Positions 7,614 to 15,957 of a stretch of DNA of 64,000 bases are shown here, piece after piece. The stretch is taken from contig NZ_JAIETD010000058.1 of the NCBI RefSeq assembly GCF_019745455.1, positions 1 through 64,000 on the forward strand, given 5' to 3'. The position numbers were made by a program, and so were the translations under genes. The first letter of the stretch is position 1, and each line of letters starts with the position of its first letter. This DNA comes from Methylobacterium sp. (GTDB lineage Bacteria; Pseudomonadota; Alphaproteobacteria; Rhizobiales; Beijerinckiaceae). Below the pieces are notes generated by a model. It ran no database searches. It had not been told where the DNA came from and worked only from the letters and a program-made list of their open reading frames with translations.

Positions 7614-8870
7614 TCACCCGAAGACCTGCTGGGTGATCGTGCGATACCAATCGGCGGCGTAGAGCGCCTCCTGCTCGCGGAGCGAGGCCGGGGCGTCGAG
7701 GGGGCTGGTGCCGCCGGCGCCTTCGATATCGGCGAGGACGCCGTTGGCCGGATGGTACACCCCGGCGACCGAGATGCCGTAGCCGGGCGCGACGAGGCTG
7801 TAGCAGGTGTTGATGAGCTTCGGCTCCTGCGGCGCCCGGCCGGCCAGAAGATCGATGACCGCCTGAGCGCAGACCTTGGCCTGCGCATTGGCCGAGAACG
7901 CAGATTTCGGCATAGCCCCGGCGATGGCCGCGTCGCCGATGACGTGGATGCCCGGCACCAGCTTCGACTCGAACGTCACCGGATCGATCGGGCACCAGCC
8001 GGAGCGGTCGGCGACGCCCGCGGTCGCCGCGATCCGGCCCGCGCGCTGGGGCGGGATGATGCAGGCGACATCTGCCTTGTAGTCGGAGAAGTCGGTGCGC
8101 ACGGTCATCGTCCCCGGCTCCACCGCCGAGATCTGGCCGCCCGAGGCCAGCGGCACGTATTCGAGCTGATCGGGGTAGAGCGCGGCCCAGGCGGATTGAA
8201 ACAGCTTCTGCTTCGAGAACGTGTCCTTGGCGTCGAGCACGATGAGCTTCGCCCGCTTCTTACGGGTCTTGAGCACATGCGCGATCAGGCTGGCACGCTC
8301 GTAGGGGCCGGGCGGGCAACGATAGGGATTGCCCGGCACCGACAGCACGACCGTGCCGCCCTCCGGCATCGCGTCGAGCTGACGCTTGAGGAGTTCGGTC
8401 TGCGTCCCTGCCTTCCAGGCATGCGGCATGAGCTCGGCCGCAGCCTCGTCGTAGCCGGGGATCGCGTCGAAGCGCAGTTCGATGCCGGGCGAGAGGATCA
8501 GGCGGTCGTAGGGCAGCGTGTCGCCTCCCGCGAGGGTGACCCGGCGCCCGGCCGGATTGATGCCGATGGCCGATGCATGGACGACCGGGATACCGGCTCG
8601 CGCGAGACCGTCATATCCAAAACGCTGCGCCGTCATCGGCTGCAGCCCGGCAATGACCTCGTTGCTGTGGGGGCACGAGACGTAGGTCGGGTTCGCCTCG
8701 ACGAGCGTCACGTCGAGCCCTCCCACATGCAACGCCCGCGCGGCGGTGGCCCCACCGAACCCGCCGCCGATCACCACGACCTTAGGTGAAGATTGAGCGA
8801 GGCTCGGCCGCGGAAAGGCGAGAGCGGCTGTTCCGGCAGCGAGGAAGTGGCGCCGAGTTGGATTGGTCAT
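7614..8870 (-). CDS. fccB: Flavocytochrome c sulfide dehydrogenase flavoprotein subunit (FccB/SoxF)
   Basis: This FAD-binding subunit oxidises sulfide to sulfur in the periplasm and hands electrons to its cytochrome partner. The 418-aa protein has a Tat leader (TRRHFLAAGTAALAF), the dinucleotide motif VVVIGGGFGGATAA at 31-44, the NPYRCPPGPYER segment with Cys185, and NTCYS with Cys356. These two cysteines match the redox-active pair of the family. The C-terminal third fits the FCSD flavin-binding domain. It lies directly after a small monoheme cytochrome gene on the same strand and before soxX. In sox operons the same protein is called SoxF. Confidence 0.9.
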   Translation of the reverse strand: MTNPTRRHFLAAGTAALAFPRPSLAQSSPKVVVIGGGFGGATAARALHVGGLDVTLVEANPTYVSCPHSNEVIAGLQPMTAQRFGYDGLARAGIPVVHASAIGINPAGRRVTLAGGDTLPYDRLILSPGIELRFDAIPGYDEAAAELMPHAWKAGTQTELLKRQLDAMPEGGTVVLSVPGNPYRCPPGPYERASLIAHVLKTRKKRAKLIVLDAKDTFSKQKLFQSAWAALYPDQLEYVPLASGGQISAVEPGTMTVRTDFSDYKADVACIIPPQRAGRIAATAGVADRSGWCPIDPVTFESKLVPGIHVIGDAAIAGAMPKSAFSANAQAKVCAQAVIDLLAGRAPQEPKLINTCYSLVAPGYGISVAGVYHPANGVLADIEGAGGTSPLDAPASLREQEALYAADWYRTITQQVFG

Positions 8871-8898
8871 CGAACGAATCGAGACAGCTGAGCGAGTT

Positions 8899-8927
8899 CC
8901 CCTCTCCCCGCCGCGCGGGGAGAGGGG
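8899..8927. repeat. Type A perfect palindrome between fccA and fccB
   Basis: CCCCTCTCCCCGC (8899-8911) is followed by a 3-nt loop and GCGGGGAGAGGGG (8915-8927), giving a 13-bp perfect stem. It lies in the 79-bp gap between the cytochrome gene stop and the fccB start, so it may damp read-through or stabilise mRNA ends. The same words recur elsewhere in the window. Confidence 0.75.
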
Positions 8928-8949
8928 ATGCCTTCGAGCGCACCACCCA

Positions 8950-9237
8950 TCACTGCGCCTTCCGATTGGCGAGATACACCGCGATCGCCCGGCTCTCCTC
9001 GTCCGAAAAGCCCTTGGCGATGCGGGTCATGACGGATGCCGGCCTCGTGCCTGACCGGTACTCGGCCATGGCAGCGGCGATCTCCGCCTCCGGCCTGCCA
9101 TCGATCACCGCCATCGCCGCGCCGTCGCCGTGGCAGCCCGAGCAGGACGACGCGCCGGGCGGCGGGCGCAAATCGGCGGCCGAGACCGGCAAAGCGGTCC
9201 CGGCCATGACGATCAGAAACAGGGCAGCGTGCCTCAC
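8950..9237 (-). CDS. fccA: Monoheme cytochrome c, FccA-like partner of FccB
   Basis: A 95-aa secreted cytochrome: signal peptide RHAALFLIVMAGTALPVSAA, heme site CSGCH, and the segment RPASVMTRIAKGFSDEE, whose Met-x-R-IAKG-[FY]-S pattern matches the cytochrome subunit of flavocytochrome c sulfide dehydrogenase. The start is a GTG at 9237 that overlaps the stop of the preceding Mo-hydroxylase gene (GTGA), a coupling that also makes it a candidate electron acceptor for that enzyme. Its sequence and its position before fccB favour FccA. It is shorter than diheme FccA proteins and is a single-heme form. Confidence 0.78.
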   Translation of the reverse strand: MRHAALFLIVMAGTALPVSAADLRPPPGASSCSGCHGDGAAMAVIDGRPEAEIAAAMAEYRSGTRPASVMTRIAKGFSDEESRAIAVYLANRKAQ

Positions 9238-11429
9238 GCCTGGCGCAGGTCCGTGTTCTTCACCGGCATCTGCCGCACGCGCTTGCCCGTGGCCGCGAAG
9301 ATCGCGTTGAGCACCGCGGGCGCCGCTACCGCGATGGTCGGCTCGCCGACGCCGCCCCAGAAACCGCCCGAGGGCATGATGATGCTCTCGACCACCGGCA
9401 TCTCGTCGAGGCGCATCACCGGGTAGGTGTCGAAATTCGTCTGCTCGATCCGACCGTCCTTGACGGTGCATTCCTGATAGAGCGCCGCCGACAGGCCGTA
9501 GACGAAGGAGCCGCCGATCTGGGCCTCGATCTGCTGCGGGTTCAGGGCATGGCCGCAATCGGTCGCCGCCACGATGCGATGGACCTTGACCTTGCCGTCA
9601 TCGACGGAGACCTCGGCTACCGCCGCCACGTAGGAGCCGAAGCCCATCATCTGCGCAAGGCCGCGATGGATGCCCGCGGCGGGCTTCGTGTCCCAGCCGG
9701 CCTTGTCGGCCGCCGCCTGCAGCACCGCGCGGTGCTTGGGATGATTGCCCATCAGCTTCAGCCGGAACGCGAGCGGATCCTGGCCCGCCGCATGGGCGAG
9801 CTCGTCCATGAAGCATTCGAGGTAGATCGCGTTGGGGTTCATGTTCACCCCGCGCCAGAACCCCGGCAGGATGTGCGGGTTGCGCATGGCGTGGTCGACG
9901 AGGATGTTCGGGATCGCGTAGCCGATCGCGGCCTCCGGCCCCGACGGGTTCAGGCCCTGGAACACCACCGGGTCCTTGCCGTCCACCATCCGGTTCGGCG
10001 CCACCGAGGCGAGGATCGACTGCCCCGAGATGCGCATGTGCAGCCCGGTGAGGTTGCCCTTGTCGTCGAGGGAGGCCCGCATCCGGCACTGGGTCACAGG
10101 GTGGTAGCGCCCGTGGAGCATGTCCTCCTCGCGGGTCCAGATCATCTTGACAGGCGTGCCCGGCATCTCCTTGGCGATCGTCACCGCCTGCCGGAGCCAG
10201 TCATGGGTCGCGCCGCGGCGCCCGAAGCCCCCGCCGAGATGGATCTTGTGGACGTCGCATTTCGTCGCCGACAGGCCCGCTGCCTCGGCGACGGCCGCCA
10301 GAGCCGCCTCGCCGTTCTGCGTCGGCGCCCATGCCTCGCAGCGCTCGGGCGTCCACACCACGGTGGCGTTCATCGGCTCCATGGTGGCGTGATTCTGGAA
10401 CGGAACACCGTAGGTCGCCTCCACGACCTTGGCCGCGCCCTTCAGAGCCCCTTCGACGTCGCCGCCCTTGTTGCCGATATAAGCTTCCTTGGCATCCAGC
10501 CCCTCGGCCAGCATCGCGGCGATGTCGGCGCTCGACACCTTGCCGTTCGGTCCGTCGTCCCAGACGATCGGCAGGGCGTCGAGGGCGGTCTTGGCCCTCC
10601 AGAAGGTGTCGGCGATCACGGCGACGCCGCTGTCGCCGACCTGGACGACCTTCTTCACGCCGGGCATGCCCTCGACCGCCTTGGCGTCGAAGCTCTTCAC
10701 GGTACCGCCCGTCACCGGACAATCCTTGACGGCGGCGTTGAGCATGCCGGGCAAGGTCAGGTCGATGCCGTAGATCTGGCTGCCGTCGACCTTCTCCAGC
10801 GTATCGAGCCGCTTCAGCGGCTTGCCGGCGATCGTCCAATCCTTCGGGTCCTTGAGGACGATGTCCTTCGGAGGCGTGATCTTGGCGGCCTCGCCGGCCA
10901 CGGCACCGTAGGTGGTGGTGCGGCCGGTGGCGGCATGGGTGATCGTGCCCCTCTCGACGCGGCACTCGGCGGCGGGCACGCCCCAGTCCTTGGCCGCGGC
11001 CTCGACCAGCATCATACGGGCAGCGGCCCCGCCCTTGCGGACGTATTCGTGTGACTCGCGGATGCCGCGGCTGCCGCCGGTTCCGAAATCGCCCCAGACC
11101 CGGCCGCGCGCCACATTCTGGCCCGGCGTCGGGTATTCCGTGACGACCTTGTTCCAGTCGCAGCCGAGTTCCTCGGCGACGAGTTGGGCGAGGCCGGTCA
11201 GGGTCCCCTGCCCCATCTCCGAACGGGCGATCCGGATCACGACGGTTTCGTCGGGCCGGATCACCACCCAGGCATTGACCTCGGGGGGCAGGCTCGCGGC
11301 GCCCTGTGCCGCCGCCTCCTCGGCGAAGGGAATCCGGAAGCCGAGGCTGAAGCCCCCGGCGATGGCCGCCGCGCCCGCAAGGAAGCCGCGGCGCGATGAG
11401 GCGGCGAGAGGATGTGTCTGGGCTGTCAT
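9234..11429 (-). CDS. iorB: Molybdenum hydroxylase large subunit (isoquinoline 1-oxidoreductase beta-type)
   Basis: A 731-aa molybdopterin-binding subunit of the xanthine dehydrogenase superfamily. A Tat leader (SSRRGFLAGAAAIAGG, residues 11-26) predicts export as a folded cofactor-loaded enzyme. Family marks include RSEMGQGTLTGLAQLVAEELG, the LGGGFGRRG loop, FWRGVNMNPNAIYLE, and the terminal VGEPTIAVAAPAVLNAIFAATGKR block with the Glu at the Mo site. It forms a pair with the [2Fe-2S] subunit 11 bp upstream and overlaps the following cytochrome gene. Members act on N-heterocycles, aldehydes or alcohols; the substrate here is unknown, so the symbol indicates family only. Start ATG at 11429 follows AGGTGACC. 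Confidence 0.85.
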   Translation of the reverse strand: MTAQTHPLAASSRRGFLAGAAAIAGGFSLGFRIPFAEEAAAQGAASLPPEVNAWVVIRPDETVVIRIARSEMGQGTLTGLAQLVAEELGCDWNKVVTEYPTPGQNVARGRVWGDFGTGGSRGIRESHEYVRKGGAAARMMLVEAAAKDWGVPAAECRVERGTITHAATGRTTTYGAVAGEAAKITPPKDIVLKDPKDWTIAGKPLKRLDTLEKVDGSQIYGIDLTLPGMLNAAVKDCPVTGGTVKSFDAKAVEGMPGVKKVVQVGDSGVAVIADTFWRAKTALDALPIVWDDGPNGKVSSADIAAMLAEGLDAKEAYIGNKGGDVEGALKGAAKVVEATYGVPFQNHATMEPMNATVVWTPERCEAWAPTQNGEAALAAVAEAAGLSATKCDVHKIHLGGGFGRRGATHDWLRQAVTIAKEMPGTPVKMIWTREEDMLHGRYHPVTQCRMRASLDDKGNLTGLHMRISGQSILASVAPNRMVDGKDPVVFQGLNPSGPEAAIGYAIPNILVDHAMRNPHILPGFWRGVNMNPNAIYLECFMDELAHAAGQDPLAFRLKLMGNHPKHRAVLQAAADKAGWDTKPAAGIHRGLAQMMGFGSYVAAVAEVSVDDGKVKVHRIVAATDCGHALNPQQIEAQIGGSFVYGLSAALYQECTVKDGRIEQTNFDTYPVMRLDEMPVVESIIMPSGGFWGGVGEPTIAVAAPAVLNAIFAATGKRVRQMPVKNTDLRQA

Positions 11430-11440
11430 GGTCACCTCAC

Positions 11441-11908
11441 TCAACCGCGGCCGGTCTCGCCGCCCTGGGCAGCGAGCTGGATGCCGGCGAGAACCCGCGA
11501 ATAGGTGCCGCAGCGGCAGATATTGGTGATCTCGGAGCGAATCTCGGCCTCGCTCGGATGCGGGTTCTGAGCGAGGAGGGCGGCCGAGGCCATGATCATG
11601 CCCGTCTGGCAGAAGCCGCATTGCGGCACGTCGAGCGCCGCCCAGGCCTTCTGCACCGGATGCGACCGATCGGGCGACAGTCCCTCGATCGTGACGATCT
11701 TCTGATCGGGCGTCACGCTCGACACCGGCATCGAGCAGGACCGGACGGCGACTCCATCGATATGGACCGTGCAGGCGCCGCATTGCGCGATGCCGCATCC
11801 GTACTTGGTCCCCGTGAGCCCAGCCTGCTCACGGATGACCCAGAGCAGCGGCGTATCGGGCTCTGCATCGACCTCGCGAACGGCCCCGTTGAGATTCAAC
11901 CGGATCAT
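11441..11908 (-). CDS. iorA: [2Fe-2S] subunit of the molybdenum hydroxylase
   Basis: A 155-aa electron-transfer subunit with two [2Fe-2S] clusters. The plant-type site is C38, C43, C46 and C58 (GCGIAQCGACTV...SC). The second, alpha-helical site is C97, C100, C131 and C133 (QCGFCQTGM, CRCGTY). It passes electrons from the molybdopterin subunit to an external acceptor, here plausibly the adjacent cytochrome c. The start at 11908 (MIRLNLNG) follows a purine-rich CACGAGGACACC sequence; an upstream in-frame start at 11932 adds only a short extension. No FAD subunit is present, as expected for the isoquinoline-oxidoreductase class. Confidence 0.9.
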   Translation of the reverse strand: MIRLNLNGAVREVDAEPDTPLLWVIREQAGLTGTKYGCGIAQCGACTVHIDGVAVRSCSMPVSSVTPDQKIVTIEGLSPDRSHPVQKAWAALDVPQCGFCQTGMIMASAALLAQNPHPSEAEIRSEITNICRCGTYSRVLAGIQLAAQGGETGRG

Positions 11909-12047
11909 GCGGTGTCCTCGTGCTCTGCTCATCTAACGGGCGGATCGCTGGTATCAAATGGACCAGTCGAGGCGTTTGGCAACATCGCAGGACGTCGCGG
12001 TAACGCTTTCGGGCCTTAAGATCGCGTGAGTCCAAGGTTTCCCACGC

Positions 12048-12163
12048 CGTCATCCCGGGCCCGCAGAGCGGAACCCGGGATCCATAATCGCCGACGCGAC
12101 AAGCTCAGGCACCGTTGGGGGCTATGGATCTCGGGTTCGCCTGCGGTGCTCCGGGATGACGGG
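12048..12163. repeat. Palindromic intergenic repeat (type B)
   Basis: Outer arms CCGTCATCCCGG (12048-12059) and CCGGGATGACGG (12151-12162) are perfectly complementary. Inside them GAACCCGGGATCCATAA faces CTATGGATCTCGGGTTC. Same family as 5920-6038. It fills part of the divergent intergenic region between the Mo-hydroxylase genes and the ABC importer. Confidence 0.85.
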
Positions 12164-12199
12164 TTTGGAGTGGTTGATCGAGATGATAGGAGCGATCCG

Positions 12200-12221
12200 G
12201 AGATGCACGCATTTGCATCTC
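12200..12221. promoter_or_regulatory. Perfect 8-bp inverted repeat upstream of the ABC importer, candidate operator
   Basis: GAGATGCA (12200-12207) and TGCATCTC (12214-12221) are separated by 6 nt, 58 bp before the importer start codon. The size fits a dimeric regulator site, and it lies between divergent units. It does not match an operator I can name. It could also form an mRNA hairpin. Function is inferred only from symmetry and position. Confidence 0.35.
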
Positions 12222-12278
12222 TTGCCGAGCAAGGCCATCAGTGCGGGCATCACCGCGCCCGAGGCGACCATCGCGACC

Positions 12279-13331
12279 ATGCGCTACGCCCTTCGCCGCA
12301 TCGCCGTTGTTCTCATCGCGATCGTGATCGGCTGCCTCGCGGGCCTCACCGCGGCGGCGCGGCCCTTCGTCGACGGCGCAGGCCGCACTGTGGTGATTCC
12401 CGAGCGGGTCACGCGTGTCCTCGCCGCCGGGCCGCCGGCCTCGGTCCTGCTCTACACGCTGGCGCCGGGCCGCATGGTCGGCTGGGTGCGGGCGCCGCGC
12501 CCGGAGGAGAAGCCGTTCCTCGCCCCGGAGACCCACGGCCTGCCCGGCTATGGCCGCCTGACCGGCCGGGGCAACACCGCCAATGTCGAGGCGGTGCTGG
12601 CGCTCAAGCCCGACCTCATCGTCGATGTCGGCAGCACCGCGCCGACCTTCGTCTCCCTCGCCGACCGGGTCCAGGAGCAGACCGGCATCCCCTACATCCT
12701 GCTCGACGGCGCCTTCGCCAAGATTCCCGAGACCTACAGGAAGCTCGGCGAGCTCATCGGAGAACCTGGCCGGGCCGCCGAGCTTGCCGCCTATGCAGAG
12801 ACGACGATGGCCGAGATTGCGAAGGCCGTGGCGACCGTTCCGGAGGTAGACCGCCCTCGGGTCTATTACGGCCGCGGACCGCGCGGGCTGGAGACGGGGC
12901 TCGCAGGTTCACTCAACACAGAAATCCTCGAAATCGCCGGCGCCCGCAACGTCGCCGCTTCCGGTGCGGCCGGCGGCCTCGCCGCCGTCTCGCCCGAACA
13001 GGTGCTCGGCTGGAATCCGGACGTGATCATCACCCTCGATCCGTCATTCCGCCGCGCAATGGCGGCCGACCCGCTCTGGAGCGGGATCAAGGCCGTGCGC
13101 GAGGGCCGCGTCTACCAGACGCCGACGCTTCCCTTCGGTTGGTTCGACTCGCCGCCGGGCGTGAACCGCCTCATCGGCCTGCGCTGGCTCGCCGGTTTGT
13201 TCTACCCCTCGCTGTTCAAGCAGCCCCTCGGCGAGACGACGCGCGAGTTCTACCGGCGGTTCTACCATGTCGAGCTGACCCCGCAGCAGGTCGAGGAGTT
13301 GCTGCGCGACGCCACCGGCGAGGCGCGCTGA
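12279..13331 (+). CDS. ABC importer periplasmic binding protein, FecB/BtuF class
   Basis: A 350-aa helical-backbone metal-chelate binding protein. The N-terminus RYALRRIAVVLIAIVIGCLAG looks like a signal peptide or anchor. The body has NVEAVLALKPDLIVDVG and the SPEQVLGWNPDVIITLDPSF pattern of the family, and it ends PFGWFDSPPGVNRLIGLRWLAGLFYP, a tail seen in a subgroup annotated for iron chelates and in some cases molybdate. The ATG at 12279 is preferred because the signal peptide begins there. Its TGA overlaps the permease ATG (TGATG). No TonB receptor gene is in the window. Substrate undetermined. Confidence 0.85.
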   Translation: MRYALRRIAVVLIAIVIGCLAGLTAAARPFVDGAGRTVVIPERVTRVLAAGPPASVLLYTLAPGRMVGWVRAPRPEEKPFLAPETHGLPGYGRLTGRGNTANVEAVLALKPDLIVDVGSTAPTFVSLADRVQEQTGIPYILLDGAFAKIPETYRKLGELIGEPGRAAELAAYAETTMAEIAKAVATVPEVDRPRVYYGRGPRGLETGLAGSLNTEILEIAGARNVAASGAAGGLAAVSPEQVLGWNPDVIITLDPSFRRAMAADPLWSGIKAVREGRVYQTPTLPFGWFDSPPGVNRLIGLRWLAGLFYPSLFKQPLGETTREFYRRFYHVELTPQQVEELLRDATGEAR

Positions 13332-14383
13332 TGCCGGTCGCGGTGCCGGAAGTAGCCGTGAAGACGGCGCATCCGGCGCTTTCGATCGGGCGCCTCGTCC
13401 TGCCGGCGGCGGCACTCGTGCTGCTTGCCCTGGTCTCGCTGGCCATGGGCAAGTTTCCCGTTCCGTTGGCGGACGTGGTCTCGCTGCTCGGCGCCAAGCT
13501 CCTCGGCCTGCCCTCCTCCGTCGACCAGACGGCGCAGATCGTGGTGCTGCAGGTGCGGCTGCCGCGCGTCGTCTCGGCCCTCGTCGTCGGAGCAGCACTC
13601 GCAGCCGCGGGGGCGACCTATCAGGGACTGTTCCGCAATCCCCTGGTCTCGCCCGACATCCTGGGCGTCTCGGCCGGCGCCAGCCTCGGGGCGGTGCTCG
13701 GCATCGTCCTGTCCCTGCCGGTTCTGGCGATCCAGCTCCTCGGCTTCGCCGGAGGGTTGCTCGCGGTGGGCATCGTGTACGGAGTCGGCGCCATGGTGCG
13801 CCGGCACGATCCGGTCCTAACCTTGGTCCTTGCGGGCGTCGCCGTCGGCGCCGTGCTGGGCTCGGGCATCTCGCTGCTCAAGGTGCTCGCCGATCCCTAT
13901 AACCAATTGCCGGCGATCACCTATTGGCTCCTCGGCAGCCTCGCCTCGGTGACGATCGGCGATGTCTCGGCGATCATGCCGGCGATCCTTCTGGGCCTGT
14001 GCCCCCTGGTGCTGCTCGCCTGGCGGATGAACCTGATGAGTCTCGGAGACGAGGAGGCCAGGGCGCTCGGCGTCGAGACCCGGTGGCTCCGTCCGCTCTT
14101 CATCGCGGCGGCGACCCTCGTCACCGCCGCGGCGGTCTCCGTGACGGGGGTGATCGGATGGATCGGCCTCATCGTGCCGCATGTGGCGCGGCTCCTCGTC
14201 GGGCCGGATTTCCGGCGCCTGCTGCCGGCCTCGCTGATGCTGGGCGCCGGCTATCTGCTCGCCGTCGACCTCGTGGCGCGCAACATCGCCTCGATCGAGG
14301 TGCCGCTCGGCATCCTCACGGCGCTCATCGGGGCGCCGTTCTTCCTCTGGCTGCTGGCGACCTCGCGCCGGGGCTGGACCTGA
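13331..14383 (+). CDS. ABC importer permease, FecCD family
   Basis: A 350-aa integral membrane protein with about nine to ten hydrophobic helices. Diagnostic FecCD segments are RLPRVVSALVVGAALAAAG, YQGLFRNPLVSPDILGVSAGA, YWLLGSLASV, and GVIGWIGLIVPHVARLLVGPDFR near the cytoplasmic coupling helix. It imports the ligand delivered by the binding protein. Starts overlap by one base on both sides (TGATG with the binding protein, TGATG with the ATPase), so the three genes form one tightly coupled operon. A single permease gene implies a homodimeric channel. Confidence 0.92.
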   Translation: MPVAVPEVAVKTAHPALSIGRLVLPAAALVLLALVSLAMGKFPVPLADVVSLLGAKLLGLPSSVDQTAQIVVLQVRLPRVVSALVVGAALAAAGATYQGLFRNPLVSPDILGVSAGASLGAVLGIVLSLPVLAIQLLGFAGGLLAVGIVYGVGAMVRRHDPVLTLVLAGVAVGAVLGSGISLLKVLADPYNQLPAITYWLLGSLASVTIGDVSAIMPAILLGLCPLVLLAWRMNLMSLGDEEARALGVETRWLRPLFIAAATLVTAAAVSVTGVIGWIGLIVPHVARLLVGPDFRRLLPASLMLGAGYLLAVDLVARNIASIEVPLGILTALIGAPFFLWLLATSRRGWT

Positions 14384-15159
14384 TGCTCGCCGTCGAGGAC
14401 CTCGCCTTCGGCTACGGCGCCCGCGAGGTCGGCGCGGGCGTCGGCTTCACCCTCGCGCCCGGCGAAGTCCTGTGCTTGCTCGGTCCGAATGGCGGCGGCA
14501 AGACCACCCTGTTCAAGACCCTGCTCGGGCTGCTGCCCGCCCGCGCCGGCCGCGTCCTCCTCGACGGCGAGGACGTGTCGCGCTGGCCTCGCTCACGCCT
14601 CGCCCGCGCCATCGCCTACGTGCCGCAGGCGCATGCGGCCTTCTTTCCGTTCGGCGTTCGGGACGTCGTGCTCATGGGACGAGCGAGCCGCCTCAAGCCC
14701 TTCGCCAGCCCCGGCGGGCGCGATAGGGAAATCGCGGACGCGGCCCTCGAAACCCTCGGCATCGGCCATCTCGGCGAACGGATCTACACCGAGATCAGCG
14801 GCGGCGAGCGCCAACTCGTGCTCATCGCCAGGGCGCTGGCCGGCGAGCCCCGGCTCCTCGTCATGGACGAGCCCACGGCCAGCCTCGATTTCGGCAACCA
14901 GACCCGACTCCTCACGCAGGTGCGGCGCCTCGCGGACAGCGGCATCGCGGTGGTGCTCTCGACCCACGACCCCGACCACGCCTTCCTCTGCGCCGATCGC
15001 GTCGCGCTCCTCCATGGCGGCCGGATGGTGGCGCTCGGCTCGCCACAAGTGACGATCACCTCCGAGACGCTACGGCTCCTCTACGGCGTCGAGGTCGCGG
15101 TCGTGCCGCTTACCGGCCATGGCCGCTCGGTTTGCATGCCGGTTCTGCCCGCACCTTAA
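14383..15159 (+). CDS. ABC importer ATPase, FecE/BtuD class
   Basis: A 258-aa ATP-binding subunit for the preceding permease. Walker A is GPNGGGKTT at 34-42 (GGGK in place of the commoner GSGK/GAGK), the Q-loop is VPQAH near 80-84, the ABC signature is ISGGE at 138-142, Walker B is LLVMDEP at 158-164, and the H-loop is STHDPDH. The C-terminus after about residue 230 is short and variable. It is the last gene of the three-gene operon; 80 bp downstream a separate small ORF begins. Confidence 0.92.
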   Translation: MLAVEDLAFGYGAREVGAGVGFTLAPGEVLCLLGPNGGGKTTLFKTLLGLLPARAGRVLLDGEDVSRWPRSRLARAIAYVPQAHAAFFPFGVRDVVLMGRASRLKPFASPGGRDREIADAALETLGIGHLGERIYTEISGGERQLVLIARALAGEPRLLVMDEPTASLDFGNQTRLLTQVRRLADSGIAVVLSTHDPDHAFLCADRVALLHGGRMVALGSPQVTITSETLRLLYGVEVAVVPLTGHGRSVCMPVLPAP

Positions 15160-15239
15160 CGAGGCGCTTATGCGATCGGGGCCCGCTCCCGCTCGATCCC
15201 TGAGGCGGCGCGGCACAGATTGAGAGTGCGGTCCCACCG

Positions 15240-15485
15240 ATGGATCGCGTGAACGTGCATCAGGCCATGTCCCTCTCGATCGAGCCTCCCTCCCCGCCTA
15301 CGCGCGAAAGCTGCTTCATCGTCGGCCAGGACGGCTCGGGTCGCTGGATCGCCGTGGAGACCCACGGCCTCGCCGGCGGCATCTTCCGAAGCTGCAAGGA
15401 TGCGATCCAGTATGCCACGGGCGAGACCCGGCGTCGTCCCGACGCGGTCGTGCTCTCGGCGGAACGGGTCGAGTTCAGACCGTGA
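15240..15485 (+). CDS. Small conserved hypothetical protein (81 aa)
   Basis: The core ESCFIVGQDGSGRWIAVETHGLAGGIF followed by RSCKDAIQYATGE looks like a small beta-sheet domain followed by a helix, a pattern I associate with short proteins of unknown function in methylobacteria and relatives. No transmembrane or nucleic-acid-binding motif is evident. Its stop overlaps the 3' end of the EIIA-like gene on the opposite strand by 11 bp. Start could instead be the internal Met ten residues in. Confidence 0.55.
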   Translation: MDRVNVHQAMSLSIEPPSPPTRESCFIVGQDGSGRWIAVETHGLAGGIFRSCKDAIQYATGETRRRPDAVVLSAERVEFRP

Positions 15486-15957
15486 TGCAATTCAACGGTG
15501 ACCGGCTCGGTGTTGTCCCACACATCGCTGCATAAACGCCCGCCGCATCACGCGATTTCCGCATAGCCTCCGCGACGGAAGGGTCGCGCAGGCGGCGGGC
15601 GATGGTGGCGAGGGCGTCAAGCTGGTTTCCGGCGGGGTTCGTCGGCAGCAGGAGCAGGACGACAAGATCTATTGGCTGCTCGTCGATCGCGTCGAAGTCC
15701 AGCGGCCCGCGCAAGCGAGCGAGGAGAGCGAAAGGCCGCGCCACCTCGTCGAGTCGGGCATGCGGGAGGGCGATGCCGCCGCCGATTCCTGTGGAGCCGA
15801 GCGTCTCGCGTTTTTCCAGAGCCGTCCGGATCGTGCCCCCGTCGAGGTCGAGGGCAGCGGCGGCCCTCGCGGCGAGACCGGCGATGAGGCCGGCCTTCGA
15901 CGAGGCGCGCAGGCCGGCGACGACGTCGGTGGGCGAGAGAAGGTCGATGACGATCAC
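15475..15957 (-). CDS. PTS EIIA (nitrogen-type) domain protein at the end of the kdp locus
   Basis: A 160-aa protein with the fructose/mannitol-type EIIA fold. The phosphorylatable His is in GGIALPHARLDE (His66), and GPLDFDAIDEQPIDLVVLLLLP is the usual central strand. Starts with GTG at 15957 overlapping the kdpE stop (GTGA), so it is part of the kdp transcript. In enteric bacteria EIIA(Ntr) (PtsN) is known to bind KdpD and modulate its kinase activity; fusing such a gene to kdpDE here suggests the same control. Not called ptsN because the main ptsN of rhizobia usually lies beside rpoN. Confidence 0.82.
   Translation of the reverse strand: MIVIDLLSPTDVVAGLRASSKAGLIAGLAARAAAALDLDGGTIRTALEKRETLGSTGIGGGIALPHARLDEVARPFALLARLRGPLDFDAIDEQPIDLVVLLLLPTNPAGNQLDALATIARRLRDPSVAEAMRKSRDAAGVYAAMCGTTPSRSPLNCITV

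Noticed and set aside
9549..11054. Plus-strand ORF of 501 aa
   Set aside because: Antisense to the molybdenum hydroxylase large subunit; no domain motif.
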